NCBI GenBank assembly: GCA_002412925.1
Contig: DHVZ01000046.1
Span: 21,701-85,700, forward strand
Reading direction: 5' to 3'
Origin: Anaerolineales bacterium UBA5195
Lineage (GTDB): Bacteria > Chloroflexota > Anaerolineae > Anaerolineales > Villigracilaceae
Length of the DNA stretch: 64,000 nt
Below, in pieces: positions 44,668-52,934 of this stretch; within the stretch, counting starts at the first letter, position 1; each line of letters starts with the position of its first letter. The position numbers and the translations under genes were made by a program. Below the pieces are notes generated by a model, which was not told where the DNA came from, ran no database searches, and worked only from the letters and a program-made list of their open reading frames with translations.

Positions 44668-45511
44668 GCCAACCATTACCCCTGATGGAACACGCAACAC
44701 GGGAAAATTATCTCGTGTTGCGTATTCCATTTTTTTGGTCTTGAGCCTGTTTTTGAGCGTCTCCTGCTCGACAGCGCCAAACCCCTCCCCAACGCTTTTA
44801 CCGCCGACCATGACCAGCCTGCCTCCGACCTCCACCCTCCCGCCTCCAACTCCCACTGCCCTACCGCCGACCTCCACCAGCCTACCTCCGACTTCCACCC
44901 TCCAACCTCCAATCACCATCTGCTCCCCACTCGCCGTCCAACCCCTCGATAAACTTAGCGAAATCATCACCCAGCCCTTTAAGCCGCCGCTCGTGCTGGA
45001 TAATGGAACCTATAAAGAAGAAGACGCCACCCATCATGGCCTGGACCTGGGCTATTACACCCGTGACAAACAACTCTTCACCGGCACACCCGTCCTGGCC
45101 GCACTGGACGGGAAAATCGCCGCCGTCATCCATGACCGTCCGCCTTACGGCGAGATGCTCATCCTCGAGACACCCTTTGAGCGTCTTCCGGTCGAGGTAA
45201 TTGCCAGCCAGGAAATCCCCACCGGAGACTCGCTCTACACCCTTTACGCTCATCTGCAAAACACGCAACCGCTCGAAATCGGGCAATCCGTCACCTGCGG
45301 ACAACCGCTCGCCGAAACCGGTCTGACCGGCTGGACTGGCGGACCGCACCTGCATTTCGAAACGCGCTGGGGACCAGCCGGACAAACCTTTGCCGCCATG
45401 GCCTACTATGTTGCCGATACAACCGACGAAGAACGCGCCAACTATGAAAAATGGCGCATGAGCGGGGTTTTCCAATTATTCGACCCGCTGGAATTATTTA
45501 AACAGCCCTAA
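44645..45511 (+). CDS. M23-family peptidase lipoprotein
   Basis: 288 residues. After a basic N-terminus (MKLRLKFKP) the signal LSRVAYSIFLVLSLFLSVSC gives a lipoprotein, then a repetitive Pro/Thr linker. The LytM/M23 domain follows: HHGLDLGYYT (zinc ligands H, D), GTPVLAALDGKIAAV, YTLYAHLQ and GGPHLHFETRW. It would cut peptidoglycan peptides or act as a scaffold. The GTG at 44645 overlaps the previous gene by 23 bases, and an intrinsic terminator (44685-44737) lies inside the signal-peptide codons. No later start would keep the basic residues. Confidence 0.8.
   Translation: MKLRLKFKPTITPDGTRNTGKLSRVAYSIFLVLSLFLSVSCSTAPNPSPTLLPPTMTSLPPTSTLPPPTPTALPPTSTSLPPTSTLQPPITICSPLAVQPLDKLSEIITQPFKPPLVLDNGTYKEEDATHHGLDLGYYTRDKQLFTGTPVLAALDGKIAAVIHDRPPYGEMLILETPFERLPVEVIASQEIPTGDSLYTLYAHLQNTQPLEIGQSVTCGQPLAETGLTGWTGGPHLHFETRWGPAGQTFAAMAYYVADTTDEERANYEKWRMSGVFQLFDPLELFKQP
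44685..44737 (+). terminator. Intrinsic terminator overlapping the M23 lipoprotein signal codons
   Basis: ATGGAACACGCAACACG / CGTGTTGCGTATTCCAT, 16 of 17 pairs, followed by seven T. It ends the 44299 gene and encodes residues ~14-32 of the M23 lipoprotein, with the T tract coding IFL of the hydrophobic core. Confidence 0.85.
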
Positions 45512-45561
45512 AGCGAAAAAGACTGCCACCAAAGAATTATTTTCGTCAGTTCCTCTCAGGG

Positions 45562-45567
45562 TACAAT
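45562..45567 (+). promoter_or_regulatory. -10 box of a leaderless-type promoter
   Basis: TACAAT eight bases (AGACCCCA) before the ATG at 45576, with no ribosome site. Confidence 0.55.
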
Positions 45568-45575
45568 AGACCCCA

Positions 45576-47393
45576 ATGAAGCGCACGCATCCCCTTCTCC
45601 CGTACTCCTTATTGCTATTTGCCTTGCTGAGCGCCTGCGTCCAACCCTTCGCTGCGCCCACCTCCACGCCTGAGCCGACGGGCACCTTCACGCTGACACC
45701 CTCCCCTTCATCGACAGCCACTTTGCGGCCAACCATCACACCCCGGCCCCTGCCCGGCGATATGGCTCAGACCTTCATAATCTCACTGGAAGATAATGGT
45801 TACAGCCACCTGTTTGCCTATGCCCCGGCCAAATTGCCGCTCACGCGCCTGACCAGCGGCCAATGGGATGATATCTCCCCCTCCATCAGCGCGGATGGCA
45901 CAAAAGTCGTTTTTGCCTCCAACCGCAACGCATACTGGGATATTTATACGCTCAACCTGGTCGACGGTCAGATTGCCCGGATTACCGACACCCCTGAGTT
46001 TGACGGCAGCCCAGCCTGGTCCCCCGACAGCCTGTGGATTGTCTATGAAACCATGCTGGAAGACCAGTTGGATATCAATATCATTTCCACCGTCAACGGC
46101 CAAATCATCCAATTGATCAGCGACCCCGCCCTCGACCAGACCCCCACCTGGTCGCCGCTCGGGCGACAGGTGGCATTCGTCTCCAACCGCAGCGGCGACG
46201 ATGAAATCTGGATCGCCAACCTGGATAAACCCGATGAAGGCCGCTTTCTCAATCTCAGCCAGAACCCGGCCAGCGCCGAAATGCGCCCTGCCTGGTCGCC
46301 GGATGGCACACGGCTGGCCTGGGCCACCCACACTCCCGGCCAGCCCGATAAAATCTCCACCTGGGATAGTAACCGCCCTGACCAGCCCGTGCGTTTCGTT
46401 GGGCTTGGCGATTGGCCCGCCTGGAGCGCCTCGGGCGGCGAGATTGCCACCCGCCTGGCAGAACCCAACCAGGATTACCTGGTCGCATATTCCCTGGATG
46501 GCAACCTGAGCCTGACCCCCCTGCCGATCAACGACCTGCGCGGCATCGATTGGCGCATCGAGCATGTCAACGCCCTGCCGTTGCAATTCTTCAAGCAATC
46601 CCTGCTAACCCCCACCGCGCTCTGGCAGATGCAAATCCAGCTCGTCGCCGATGTCCCCGGCCAGCGCGCCTCGGTCATCCAGCTGCTGGAGGTGGAAGCC
46701 CCGCATCCTTACCTGCATGACGCTGTCAACGAATCCTTCAGCGCCCTGCGCCAGCGCGTCATCCTCGAAACCGGCTGGGACGCGCTCGCCAGCCTTGAAA
46801 ACGCCTACACACCGCTGACCTCATCACTCGATCCCGGCAAGAGCCAGGATTGGCTTTTTACCGGCCGCGCCTTCGCCCTCAACCCACTTACGCTCAATGC
46901 CGGCTGGATGGTCGTCATGCGCGAAGAGCTTGGCGGCCAAACCTACTGGCGTATTTACCTGCGTTGCGTGGCGCAGGATGGTTCCCAAGGCGAACCGCTG
47001 CGTACCCTGCCCTGGGAGCTGACCTCCCGCTATACCCTCGATCCGCTGACTTACGACCAGGGCGGCGGGTACGCCAAGTCCATCCCCTCCGGTTTCTGGG
47101 TCGATTTTACCGCCCTGGCGCATAAATTCGGCTGGCAGCGCATCCCGGCGCTTGGCAACTGGCGCAGCTACTTCAGGGGTGCGCAGTTCAATGAATTCAT
47201 CCTGACCGGCGGCCTCGACTGGCGCGCAGCCATGCTGCAACTCTACCCGCCCGATATCTTCGTGACCCCCACCGTTGTGATTCCTCCAACCCGCACACCC
47301 ACCGAAACGCCCAAGGGCTACCGCTACAAAACGCCCACACCCACTGTCACCTTCACGCCCACCCCGCGCCCAACCTTCACGCCCGCGCCATAA
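45576..47393 (+). CDS. Lipoprotein with TolB-like beta-propeller
   Basis: 605 residues. Signal MKRTHPLLPYSLLLFALLSAC, Thr/Pro linker, then WD40/TolB-like (PD40) blades: WDDISPSISADGTKVVFASN, DGSPAWSPDSLWIVYE, DQTPTWSPLGRQVAFVSNRS and MRPAWSPDGTRLAWAT. The C-terminal half (about 330-560) is a separate domain of unknown type, and the end is another Thr/Pro tail. It probably binds envelope components outside the membrane. It is followed by a second M23 lipoprotein. Confidence 0.85.
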   Translation: MKRTHPLLPYSLLLFALLSACVQPFAAPTSTPEPTGTFTLTPSPSSTATLRPTITPRPLPGDMAQTFIISLEDNGYSHLFAYAPAKLPLTRLTSGQWDDISPSISADGTKVVFASNRNAYWDIYTLNLVDGQIARITDTPEFDGSPAWSPDSLWIVYETMLEDQLDINIISTVNGQIIQLISDPALDQTPTWSPLGRQVAFVSNRSGDDEIWIANLDKPDEGRFLNLSQNPASAEMRPAWSPDGTRLAWATHTPGQPDKISTWDSNRPDQPVRFVGLGDWPAWSASGGEIATRLAEPNQDYLVAYSLDGNLSLTPLPINDLRGIDWRIEHVNALPLQFFKQSLLTPTALWQMQIQLVADVPGQRASVIQLLEVEAPHPYLHDAVNESFSALRQRVILETGWDALASLENAYTPLTSSLDPGKSQDWLFTGRAFALNPLTLNAGWMVVMREELGGQTYWRIYLRCVAQDGSQGEPLRTLPWELTSRYTLDPLTYDQGGGYAKSIPSGFWVDFTALAHKFGWQRIPALGNWRSYFRGAQFNEFILTGGLDWRAAMLQLYPPDIFVTPTVVIPPTRTPTETPKGYRYKTPTPTVTFTPTPRPTFTPAP

Positions 47394-47435
47394 AATGATG
47401 TTTCCAGCAGTTATACAGCCGGAAACAAGAGAACA

Positions 47436-48581
47436 ATGATGAAATCCAGGCTTACCCCCCTTTACCTGTTGACAATTTGGATTCTCTCTGCCTGCGGCCC
47501 AACCGCCACGCCCGAAGCGGGTCCCAGCCCGGTCGTCGTCTGGCCGACTCTCTCCCCGAGAACTTCTGCCACGCCAACCAGCGAACCCCGGCCTACGCCG
47601 CTCTGCCCCAACCCCGACTGCGTTTTCTTCGATCCGACCCCCGGCCAGCCAGCCGCCCTGCGCCTCAGCCTGCCCACCCCTGGCAGCGAGCCGATTTCAG
47701 CCTGGCGCCCACCGCAGTACCCTGTACCGTTGGCGCTGGGTGAATTCGACCATTTCTATTTCGCCCGGCCCATCTCGGCAGATGTCATCAACTGGCCTCT
47801 GGCTGATTACCGTTATGGCGGCACCTTACTCGACCCAAACATCACCCATACCGGGGTCGACATCCCCTCCCAAGCCGGGACACCCGTCCTGGCTGCCGGC
47901 CCTGGGATTGTTGTTTGGGCCGGGTGGGGCCTCTTCACCGGCACGCCGGATAACCTCAAAGACCCCTACGGCATGTCCGTGGCTATCCGCCACGATTTTG
48001 GCTATCGCGGCCAGCCACTTTTCACCATCTACGCCCACATGCGCGCTGTGGACGTGGCTGTTGGTCAGTGGGTCGATACAGGCGAACCGCTTGGAGAAGT
48101 GGGCGATACGGGCTACACCACCGGCCCACACCTGCATCTCGAAGTGCGTATCGGACAGAACTCCTACTACACGACGCGCAACCCGGAACTCTGGCTGGCT
48201 CCCCCACAGGGCTGGGGCGCCCTGGCCGGGCGGGTCATGGAATCCAACCGCGAACCCGCCCACGGTTCGCGGGTCTCTATTCGCTCGCTCGACACCAACC
48301 GGGAATGGACAGTCAACACCTACGGCCCCGAGTCGGTCAACCCCGATGAATACTATCAAGAAAACATGGTCATCAGCGACTTGCCTGCCGGACGTTACGA
48401 AGTGAAAGTCACCTACAAAGACAAGACCGACAAGGTCGAAATTGATGTCCACCCGGGCCGCGTCTCCTACTTCGCCTACCGCGGCACCTACGGCTTCATC
48501 AGCCTAGACCTGCCGCCCGCTCCCACGCTCGCCCCAACACGCGCCGTCACCCCCACCGTCTCGCCCACCCCAACCCCTTGA
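47436..48581 (+). CDS. M23-family peptidase lipoprotein (second)
   Basis: 381 residues. Signal LTPLYLLTIWILSAC, linker, then an M23 domain: THTGVDIPSQAGTPVLAAGP, a metal-ligand set including HTGVD and GPHLHLEVRIG, and FTIYAHMRAV. A C-terminal carboxypeptidase-regulatory-like beta domain (SRVSIRSLDTNREWTVNTYG, LPAGRYEVKVTYKDKTDKVE) follows, then a Thr/Pro tail. Same strand and close behind the propeller lipoprotein. Confidence 0.87.
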   Translation: MMKSRLTPLYLLTIWILSACGPTATPEAGPSPVVVWPTLSPRTSATPTSEPRPTPLCPNPDCVFFDPTPGQPAALRLSLPTPGSEPISAWRPPQYPVPLALGEFDHFYFARPISADVINWPLADYRYGGTLLDPNITHTGVDIPSQAGTPVLAAGPGIVVWAGWGLFTGTPDNLKDPYGMSVAIRHDFGYRGQPLFTIYAHMRAVDVAVGQWVDTGEPLGEVGDTGYTTGPHLHLEVRIGQNSYYTTRNPELWLAPPQGWGALAGRVMESNREPAHGSRVSIRSLDTNREWTVNTYGPESVNPDEYYQENMVISDLPAGRYEVKVTYKDKTDKVEIDVHPGRVSYFAYRGTYGFISLDLPPAPTLAPTRAVTPTVSPTPTP

Positions 48582-48603
48582 TTTGGGATAGCAAAAAAAT
48601 CCC

Positions 48604-48631
48604 TTGACGCACTGAACATATGTGCTATACT
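48604..48631 (+). promoter_or_regulatory. recA promoter with SOS-box-like operator
   Basis: TTGACG (48604-48609), 16-base spacer, TATACT (48626-48631). The spacer contains GAACATATGTGC (48614-48625), one base from the Gram-positive DinR/LexA box GAACATATGTTC. LexA repression of recA is the natural reading. Confidence 0.75.
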
Positions 48632-48681
48632 CAATCGAAACCATCCAATTCGTTACCTTAACCCTGTTCCGGAGAATAACC

Positions 48682-49779
48682 ATGGCGCGTAAATCACAAC
48701 AAGAACTTGCTCCCGCTGTCCGCCAGATGGACGACGCAAAAAAAGCCGTCCTCGACAAGGCTGTTGGAGATATTATCAAACGCTACGGCGATGGCTCGAT
48801 CATGCGCCTGGGCGAAGCTCACAGCATGGTCGTGGATGCCATCCCCACCGGCGCGCTCTCGCTTGACCTGGCCCTGGGCGTCGGCGGCATCCCGCGCGGG
48901 CGCATCTCTGAAATCTACGGCCCGGAATCTTCGGGCAAGACCACCCTCTGTCAGCACATCGTGGCCGAAGCGCAAAAGATGGGCGGCACTGCAGCCTTTA
49001 TCGATATGGAACACGCTCTCGACCCGACCTATGCCGCCAAGTGCGGCGTGGACATTGACAACCTGTTGGTCGCCCAGCCCGATACCGGCGAACAGGCGCT
49101 CGAAATCACCGAAACCCTCGTCCGCTCGGGCGCGGTTGATATCGTCGTGGTCGACTCGGTTGCGGCGCTCGTCCCGCGCTCCGAACTCGAAGGCGATATG
49201 GGCGACGCCACCATGGGCGTCCAGGCGCGTTTAATGAGCCAGGCGCTGCGAAAACTCTCCGGCGCAATCAACCAGACCAAGACCACGGTCATCTTCACCA
49301 ACCAACTGCGCCAGAAAATCGGCGTGATGTTTGGCAACCCCGAAACCACCACCGGCGGCCAGGCCCTCAAGTTCTACGCCTCCGTGCGGCTCGATGTGCG
49401 CCGCATCCAGGCCATCAAGATGGGCGAAGAAGTTATCGGCAACCGCACCCGCGTGCGCGTGGTCAAGAACAAGGTCGCGCCGCCTTTCCGCACGGCTGAA
49501 TTCGACATCATGTTCAACGAAGGTATCTCGAAAGAGGGCGACATGCTCGACCTGGCCACCAAGCTGGAAGTTGTCCAGAAGCGCGGGGCGTTCTTCTCGT
49601 ATGGTGACATCCGCATCGGTCAAGGCCGCGAGAACTCCAAAGAATTCCTGCGCCAGAACCCCGAGCTGGCCATCGAAATCGAAACCGTCATCCGGCAGAA
49701 AGCCCTGGGTGGTGAAATCGTCCTGCCAATCGACCTGGGCGCTGAAAGCGGCGGCGATGAAGGCGGCGCGGAAGATTAG
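48682..49779 (+). CDS. recA: Recombinase RecA
   Basis: 365 residues. Walker A GPESSGKTT, ALDLALGVGGIPRGRISEIYG, MGVQARLMSQALRKL and FTNQLRQKIGVMFGNPETTT all mark RecA. It carries out homologous pairing and is co-protease for LexA. The ATG at 48682 follows GGAG. The tail is short and acidic. The promoter has an SOS-type box. Its intrinsic terminator lies inside the next gene. Confidence 0.98.
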   Translation: MARKSQQELAPAVRQMDDAKKAVLDKAVGDIIKRYGDGSIMRLGEAHSMVVDAIPTGALSLDLALGVGGIPRGRISEIYGPESSGKTTLCQHIVAEAQKMGGTAAFIDMEHALDPTYAAKCGVDIDNLLVAQPDTGEQALEITETLVRSGAVDIVVVDSVAALVPRSELEGDMGDATMGVQARLMSQALRKLSGAINQTKTTVIFTNQLRQKIGVMFGNPETTTGGQALKFYASVRLDVRRIQAIKMGEEVIGNRTRVRVVKNKVAPPFRTAEFDIMFNEGISKEGDMLDLATKLEVVQKRGAFFSYGDIRIGQGRENSKEFLRQNPELAIEIETVIRQKALGGEIVLPIDLGAESGGDEGGAED

Positions 49780-49785
49780 CCAAAC

Positions 49786-50376
49786 ATGAACCCCAGAATA
49801 CGCAAGACGCGATCCCTGCTCTGCATTTCGTCTTGCGTATTTTTATACCTGTTAGCGGCCTGCGGGCCGACGGTCACTCCAACACTCTTCGTCCCACCCA
49901 CCAGGCAGGCGGCTTCGCCCACAGCGGCGGTCAGCATTTCTTTTTCAACGCCGACGCCGGGCGCGGAACCATCTGCAACAGCCACCCGCGCGCCCGAAAT
50001 TTTGCCCACACCCGAACCGCCTTCCCCGACCCCACCCTGCGCGGATTCCTTGAAATACCTGGCAGATCTCACCCTCCCCGATGGAACGCTCGTCTCTCCC
50101 GGCCAGGCTCTTGAGAAGCAGTGGCGCGTGGAAAATATCGGCTCCTGTGATTGGGACGCGCGCTACCGCCTGAAACTGCTCGACGGTTTCCCCCCGCTGG
50201 GCGCCTCGGGCGATCAGGCGCTCTACCCCGCCCGCGCCGGGACACAGGCCATCCTGACGATTAACTTCACCGCCCCGCTCGAAGCCGGGACGTATCGCAC
50301 CGCCTGGCAAGCCTATGGCCCGGATGGCGCGGCCTTTGGGGATGCGATTTATATGGAAATCACCGTTGGACAGTAG
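49786..50376 (+). CDS. Lipoprotein with NBR1-type Ig-like domain
   Basis: 196 residues. Signal TRSLLCISSCVFLYLLAAC, Pro/Thr linker, then an Ig-like domain of the NBR1 central type (FLADLTLPDGTLVSPGQAL-like start, KQWRVENIGSCDWDARYRL, GTYRTAWQAYGPDGAAFGD). This domain is common in Chloroflexota surface lipoproteins; its partner is unknown. The ATG is six bases after the recA stop, and recA's terminator overlaps codons 4-20 of this gene. The ribosome site is weak. Confidence 0.82.
   Translation: MNPRIRKTRSLLCISSCVFLYLLAACGPTVTPTLFVPPTRQAASPTAAVSISFSTPTPGAEPSATATRAPEILPTPEPPSPTPPCADSLKYLADLTLPDGTLVSPGQALEKQWRVENIGSCDWDARYRLKLLDGFPPLGASGDQALYPARAGTQAILTINFTAPLEAGTYRTAWQAYGPDGAAFGDAIYMEITVGQ
49797..49845 (+). 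terminator. recA terminator inside the following lipoprotein gene
   Basis: AATACGCAAGACG / CGTCTTGCGTATT, perfect 13-bp stem, 19-base loop, then TTTTAT. The T tract codes for part of the signal peptide's hydrophobic core. Confidence 0.8.
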
Positions 50377-51123
50377 ATGTCAAAAATCGACATTTACCTC
50401 GAAACCCTGAAAACCCTCACTGACTGGGTTCCTTTCCTGCTGCAAGAATCCAACCTGCCAGGGCCGCGCGGCAACTTGGAACTGGCCCACGCCGCTGCCC
50501 GGGCCGGCAGCCGGGAGCAGTTCGAAACGTTCCTGAGCGTGCCGCTCGAACAGGCGCCAACCAACGACCCGCACGAGTTCCTGATCTTTTGCGGGGTGCT
50601 CGGGCTGGGAAAACTTGCCGCTGAAGGCGATCACCTTCAAATCGCCCGCCTGCGCAGCTATGCCAGTGATCCGCGCTGGCGCGTTCGCGAGGGAGTCGCC
50701 ACCGCCCTGCAGCTCATCGGTGATGCGGATTTGCCCCTCCTGCTGCGCGAAATGAGCTTCTGGAGCGCCGGGAACTGGCTGGAAAAACGCGCCGCAGCAG
50801 CTGCGCTGGCCGAGCCGCGCTTGCTCAAACAGGCAGAAAATGTGCGGGAGGCGCTCAGAATCATCGATGGCATCACACTCTCGATAGCGGAAGCTGGAAA
50901 TCGGTCCAGCGACGAATTCAAAACCCTGCGCCAGGCCCTGGGCTACTGCTGGAGCGTGCTGGTCGCCGCCCTGCCCGGCGACGGTAAAACAATGCTGGAA
51001 AAGTGGTTGGTTAGTGAAGACAAAGATATCCGCTGGGTGATGCGCGAAAATCTGAAGAAAAACCGCCTGCAGAAAACTGACCCGGCCTGGGTGGCAGACT
51101 GGCAGACAAAGTTAACCAGATGA
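50377..51123 (+). CDS. HEAT-repeat-like protein
   Basis: 248 residues, all helical. HEAT-like repeats are seen (DPRWRVREGVATALQLIGD, WLEKRAAAAALAEP, DKDIRWVMRENLKKNRLQK), resembling DNA-alkylation-repeat or scaffold proteins. No catalytic site is seen. Its ATG abuts the lipoprotein stop and its stop overlaps the next start (ATGA), so it is translationally coupled to the methyltransferase-like gene. Confidence 0.78.
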   Translation: MSKIDIYLETLKTLTDWVPFLLQESNLPGPRGNLELAHAAARAGSREQFETFLSVPLEQAPTNDPHEFLIFCGVLGLGKLAAEGDHLQIARLRSYASDPRWRVREGVATALQLIGDADLPLLLREMSFWSAGNWLEKRAAAAALAEPRLLKQAENVREALRIIDGITLSIAEAGNRSSDEFKTLRQALGYCWSVLVAALPGDGKTMLEKWLVSEDKDIRWVMRENLKKNRLQKTDPAWVADWQTKLTR

Positions 51124-51869
51124 AACCCCACACAAAATTAGCGACAGCCTGGACTCCGGACGGCGGGAAAATGGAGCTTTATCAACACGACCGTGATTTT
51201 TCGATCAAGATCAATGGTCTGGAATTAATGAACAGCCGCCAGCATGAATCTGAGCAGGAATTGGCGCGCCTGGGCTGCGCGCATCTCGCTGGCCGCCAGG
51301 CGCCCTGCATCCTGATTGGCGGCCTGGGCCTGGGCTACACCTTGCGCCAGGCGCTGGACCTGCTCGGCCCTGAGGCAATCGTGGTGGTCAGTGAACTTTT
51401 GACAGAGGTCATCAACTGGAATCGTGAGTACCTGAGCGAACTCAACGGCCAGGCGCTCGAGGACAAACGCACGGAAATCATCACCGGAGATATCTTCGAG
51501 CTTCTCTTGCAATCATCCAGCAGGTTCGATGCGATCCTGCTGGATGTCGATAATGGCCCCAACGCGATGACCGATTCTGGGAATCAACGTCTCTACAGCC
51601 CGGCCGGAATTCAAGCCTGCCGCCGGGCACTTCACAAACCGGGCAGCCTGGCGATCTGGTCGACTGTGCCAAGTCAAGCTTTCGAGCAACTTTTGATTGA
51701 TTGCGGATTCAAGCTGCGGCGTTACCGGGTTAAAACCTACCCGGGGAGCAAGGCTAAACAGCTTTTTATCTGGGTCGCGGCGGAGGACGAAACGATCCTG
51801 CCTCCTGGAGGCAGCGAGCCGCGTCTCGGCCTCTCAAAAAGCGCCTCTTTCAACCCCCCGCCAACTTGA
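51120..51869 (+). CDS. Spermidine-synthase-like methyltransferase-fold protein
   Basis: 249 residues with a Rossmann SAM/dcSAM-binding fold: ILIGGLGLGYTLRQALDL, VVVSELLTEVINWNREYL, RFDAILLDVDNGPNAM. It lacks a membrane part, unlike the paralogue at 13981. Real substrate unknown. The gene end overlaps the convergent eIF1-like gene by 20 bases. Confidence 0.8.
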   Translation: MKPHTKLATAWTPDGGKMELYQHDRDFSIKINGLELMNSRQHESEQELARLGCAHLAGRQAPCILIGGLGLGYTLRQALDLLGPEAIVVVSELLTEVINWNREYLSELNGQALEDKRTEIITGDIFELLLQSSSRFDAILLDVDNGPNAMTDSGNQRLYSPAGIQACRRALHKPGSLAIWSTVPSQAFEQLLIDCGFKLRRYRVKTYPGSKAKQLFIWVAAEDETILPPGGSEPRLGLSKSASFNPPPT

Positions 51870-52191
51870 CCCTGTAGCCCAGCTTCACCAGCGCCGCGGA
51901 AACTTTCTCGCGCTCCAGGCTTTGGATCTCGATCACCCCAGCCTTGACCGTCCCGCCCACACCCAGGGCCTGTTTGAGCGTTTTCGCCAGCGAGGCCAGG
52001 TCCGCGTCGGTCAGCTTCAAGCCCTTCAAAAGCGTCACGCCCTTGCCGCCGCGTCCCTTGGATTCGCGGTGCAGGTAGACGATTTGCTGACCGGGCGGCA
52101 GGGAGTCGCCCAGGCTGGCAGGTTTTTTGTCGGGCTTGCGCTGGTCGCCCTGCTCTGATGACCAGACCAGGCGGGATTTAGAGACAGGCAT
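51850..52191 (-). CDS. SUI1/YciH translation-initiation-factor-like protein
   Basis: 113 residues. The eIF1/SUI1 core is clear: VYLHRESKGRGGKGVTLLKG, LAKTLKQALGVGGTVKAGVI and EREKVSAALVKLGYRVKLAG. Bacterial YciH homologues influence start-codon selection. Convergent with the spermidine-synthase-like gene. Confidence 0.92.
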   Translation of the reverse strand: MPVSKSRLVWSSEQGDQRKPDKKPASLGDSLPPGQQIVYLHRESKGRGGKGVTLLKGLKLTDADLASLAKTLKQALGVGGTVKAGVIEIQSLEREKVSAALVKLGYRVKLAGG

Positions 52192-52303
52192 GGGGATATT
52201 TTACTCCTGCTTCAAAGTCCGCACAGCATGCTACAATTAGTTTCTATTGGCTCCGATGCGCCCAGAATGCTACTCAACCAGCAGCTAATTATCAGGACAA
52301 CGC

Positions 52304-52924
52304 ATGAAACAGAAATATTTTATCGATAGCCACAAAGGGGTCACGTTCCTGGCCATCATCAGTATGATCGCCTGGTTCGATCAGTGGCAGAACCCGACCG
52401 CCTGGGTCTACCTGGCCCTGCACGGCACCCACGGCCTTTTATGGGTCTTAAAAAGCCGGGTTTTTCCCGACCAACAGTGGGAAAGTGAGAAGGGCTTGCT
52501 CTATGGACTGTACATCTGGGCCGGGCTGAGCCTCTACTGGATCGCCCCGTGGATCATCACCTCGCGCGGAGTCCAGGCCCCAGCCTGGTTATTCGGGCTG
52601 GCCGTTTCGCTCCACACCTTCGGCATTTTCCTGCATTATGCGGCTGACATGCAGAAGTCCATCGAACTGAAATATAATCCCGGTCAGTTGATCACCGATG
52701 GCTTGCTAAGCCGCACCCGCAACCTGAACTACTTCGGCGAACTGCTGATTTATCTGGGGCTTGGCCTGCTGGCGATGCACTGGCTGCCGATCCTGGTGAT
52801 CGGAGTGTACCTGGTCGTGATCTGGTTCCCAAACATGCTTAAAAAAGACAAGTCGCTTTCACGCTATCCGGAATTCGCAGAGTACAAGCGCAAATCGAAA
52901 CTCTTCATCCCATTCCTATTCTAA
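52304..52924 (+). CDS. Membrane protein, ICMT/DUF1295-like
   Basis: 206 residues with about five membrane segments. The C-terminal pattern (ITDGLLSRTRNLNYFGELL, YPEFAEYKRKSKLFIP) is that of the isoprenylcysteine-methyltransferase/steroid-reductase-like (DUF1295) group. Some relatives methylate or reduce lipids; no substrate can be named. It is 10 bases upstream of the aminopeptidase gene and may be co-transcribed with it. Confidence 0.8.
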   Translation: MKQKYFIDSHKGVTFLAIISMIAWFDQWQNPTAWVYLALHGTHGLLWVLKSRVFPDQQWESEKGLLYGLYIWAGLSLYWIAPWIITSRGVQAPAWLFGLAVSLHTFGIFLHYAADMQKSIELKYNPGQLITDGLLSRTRNLNYFGELLIYLGLGLLAMHWLPILVIGVYLVVIWFPNMLKKDKSLSRYPEFAEYKRKSKLFIPFLF

Positions 52925-52934
52925 AGGACAAACC

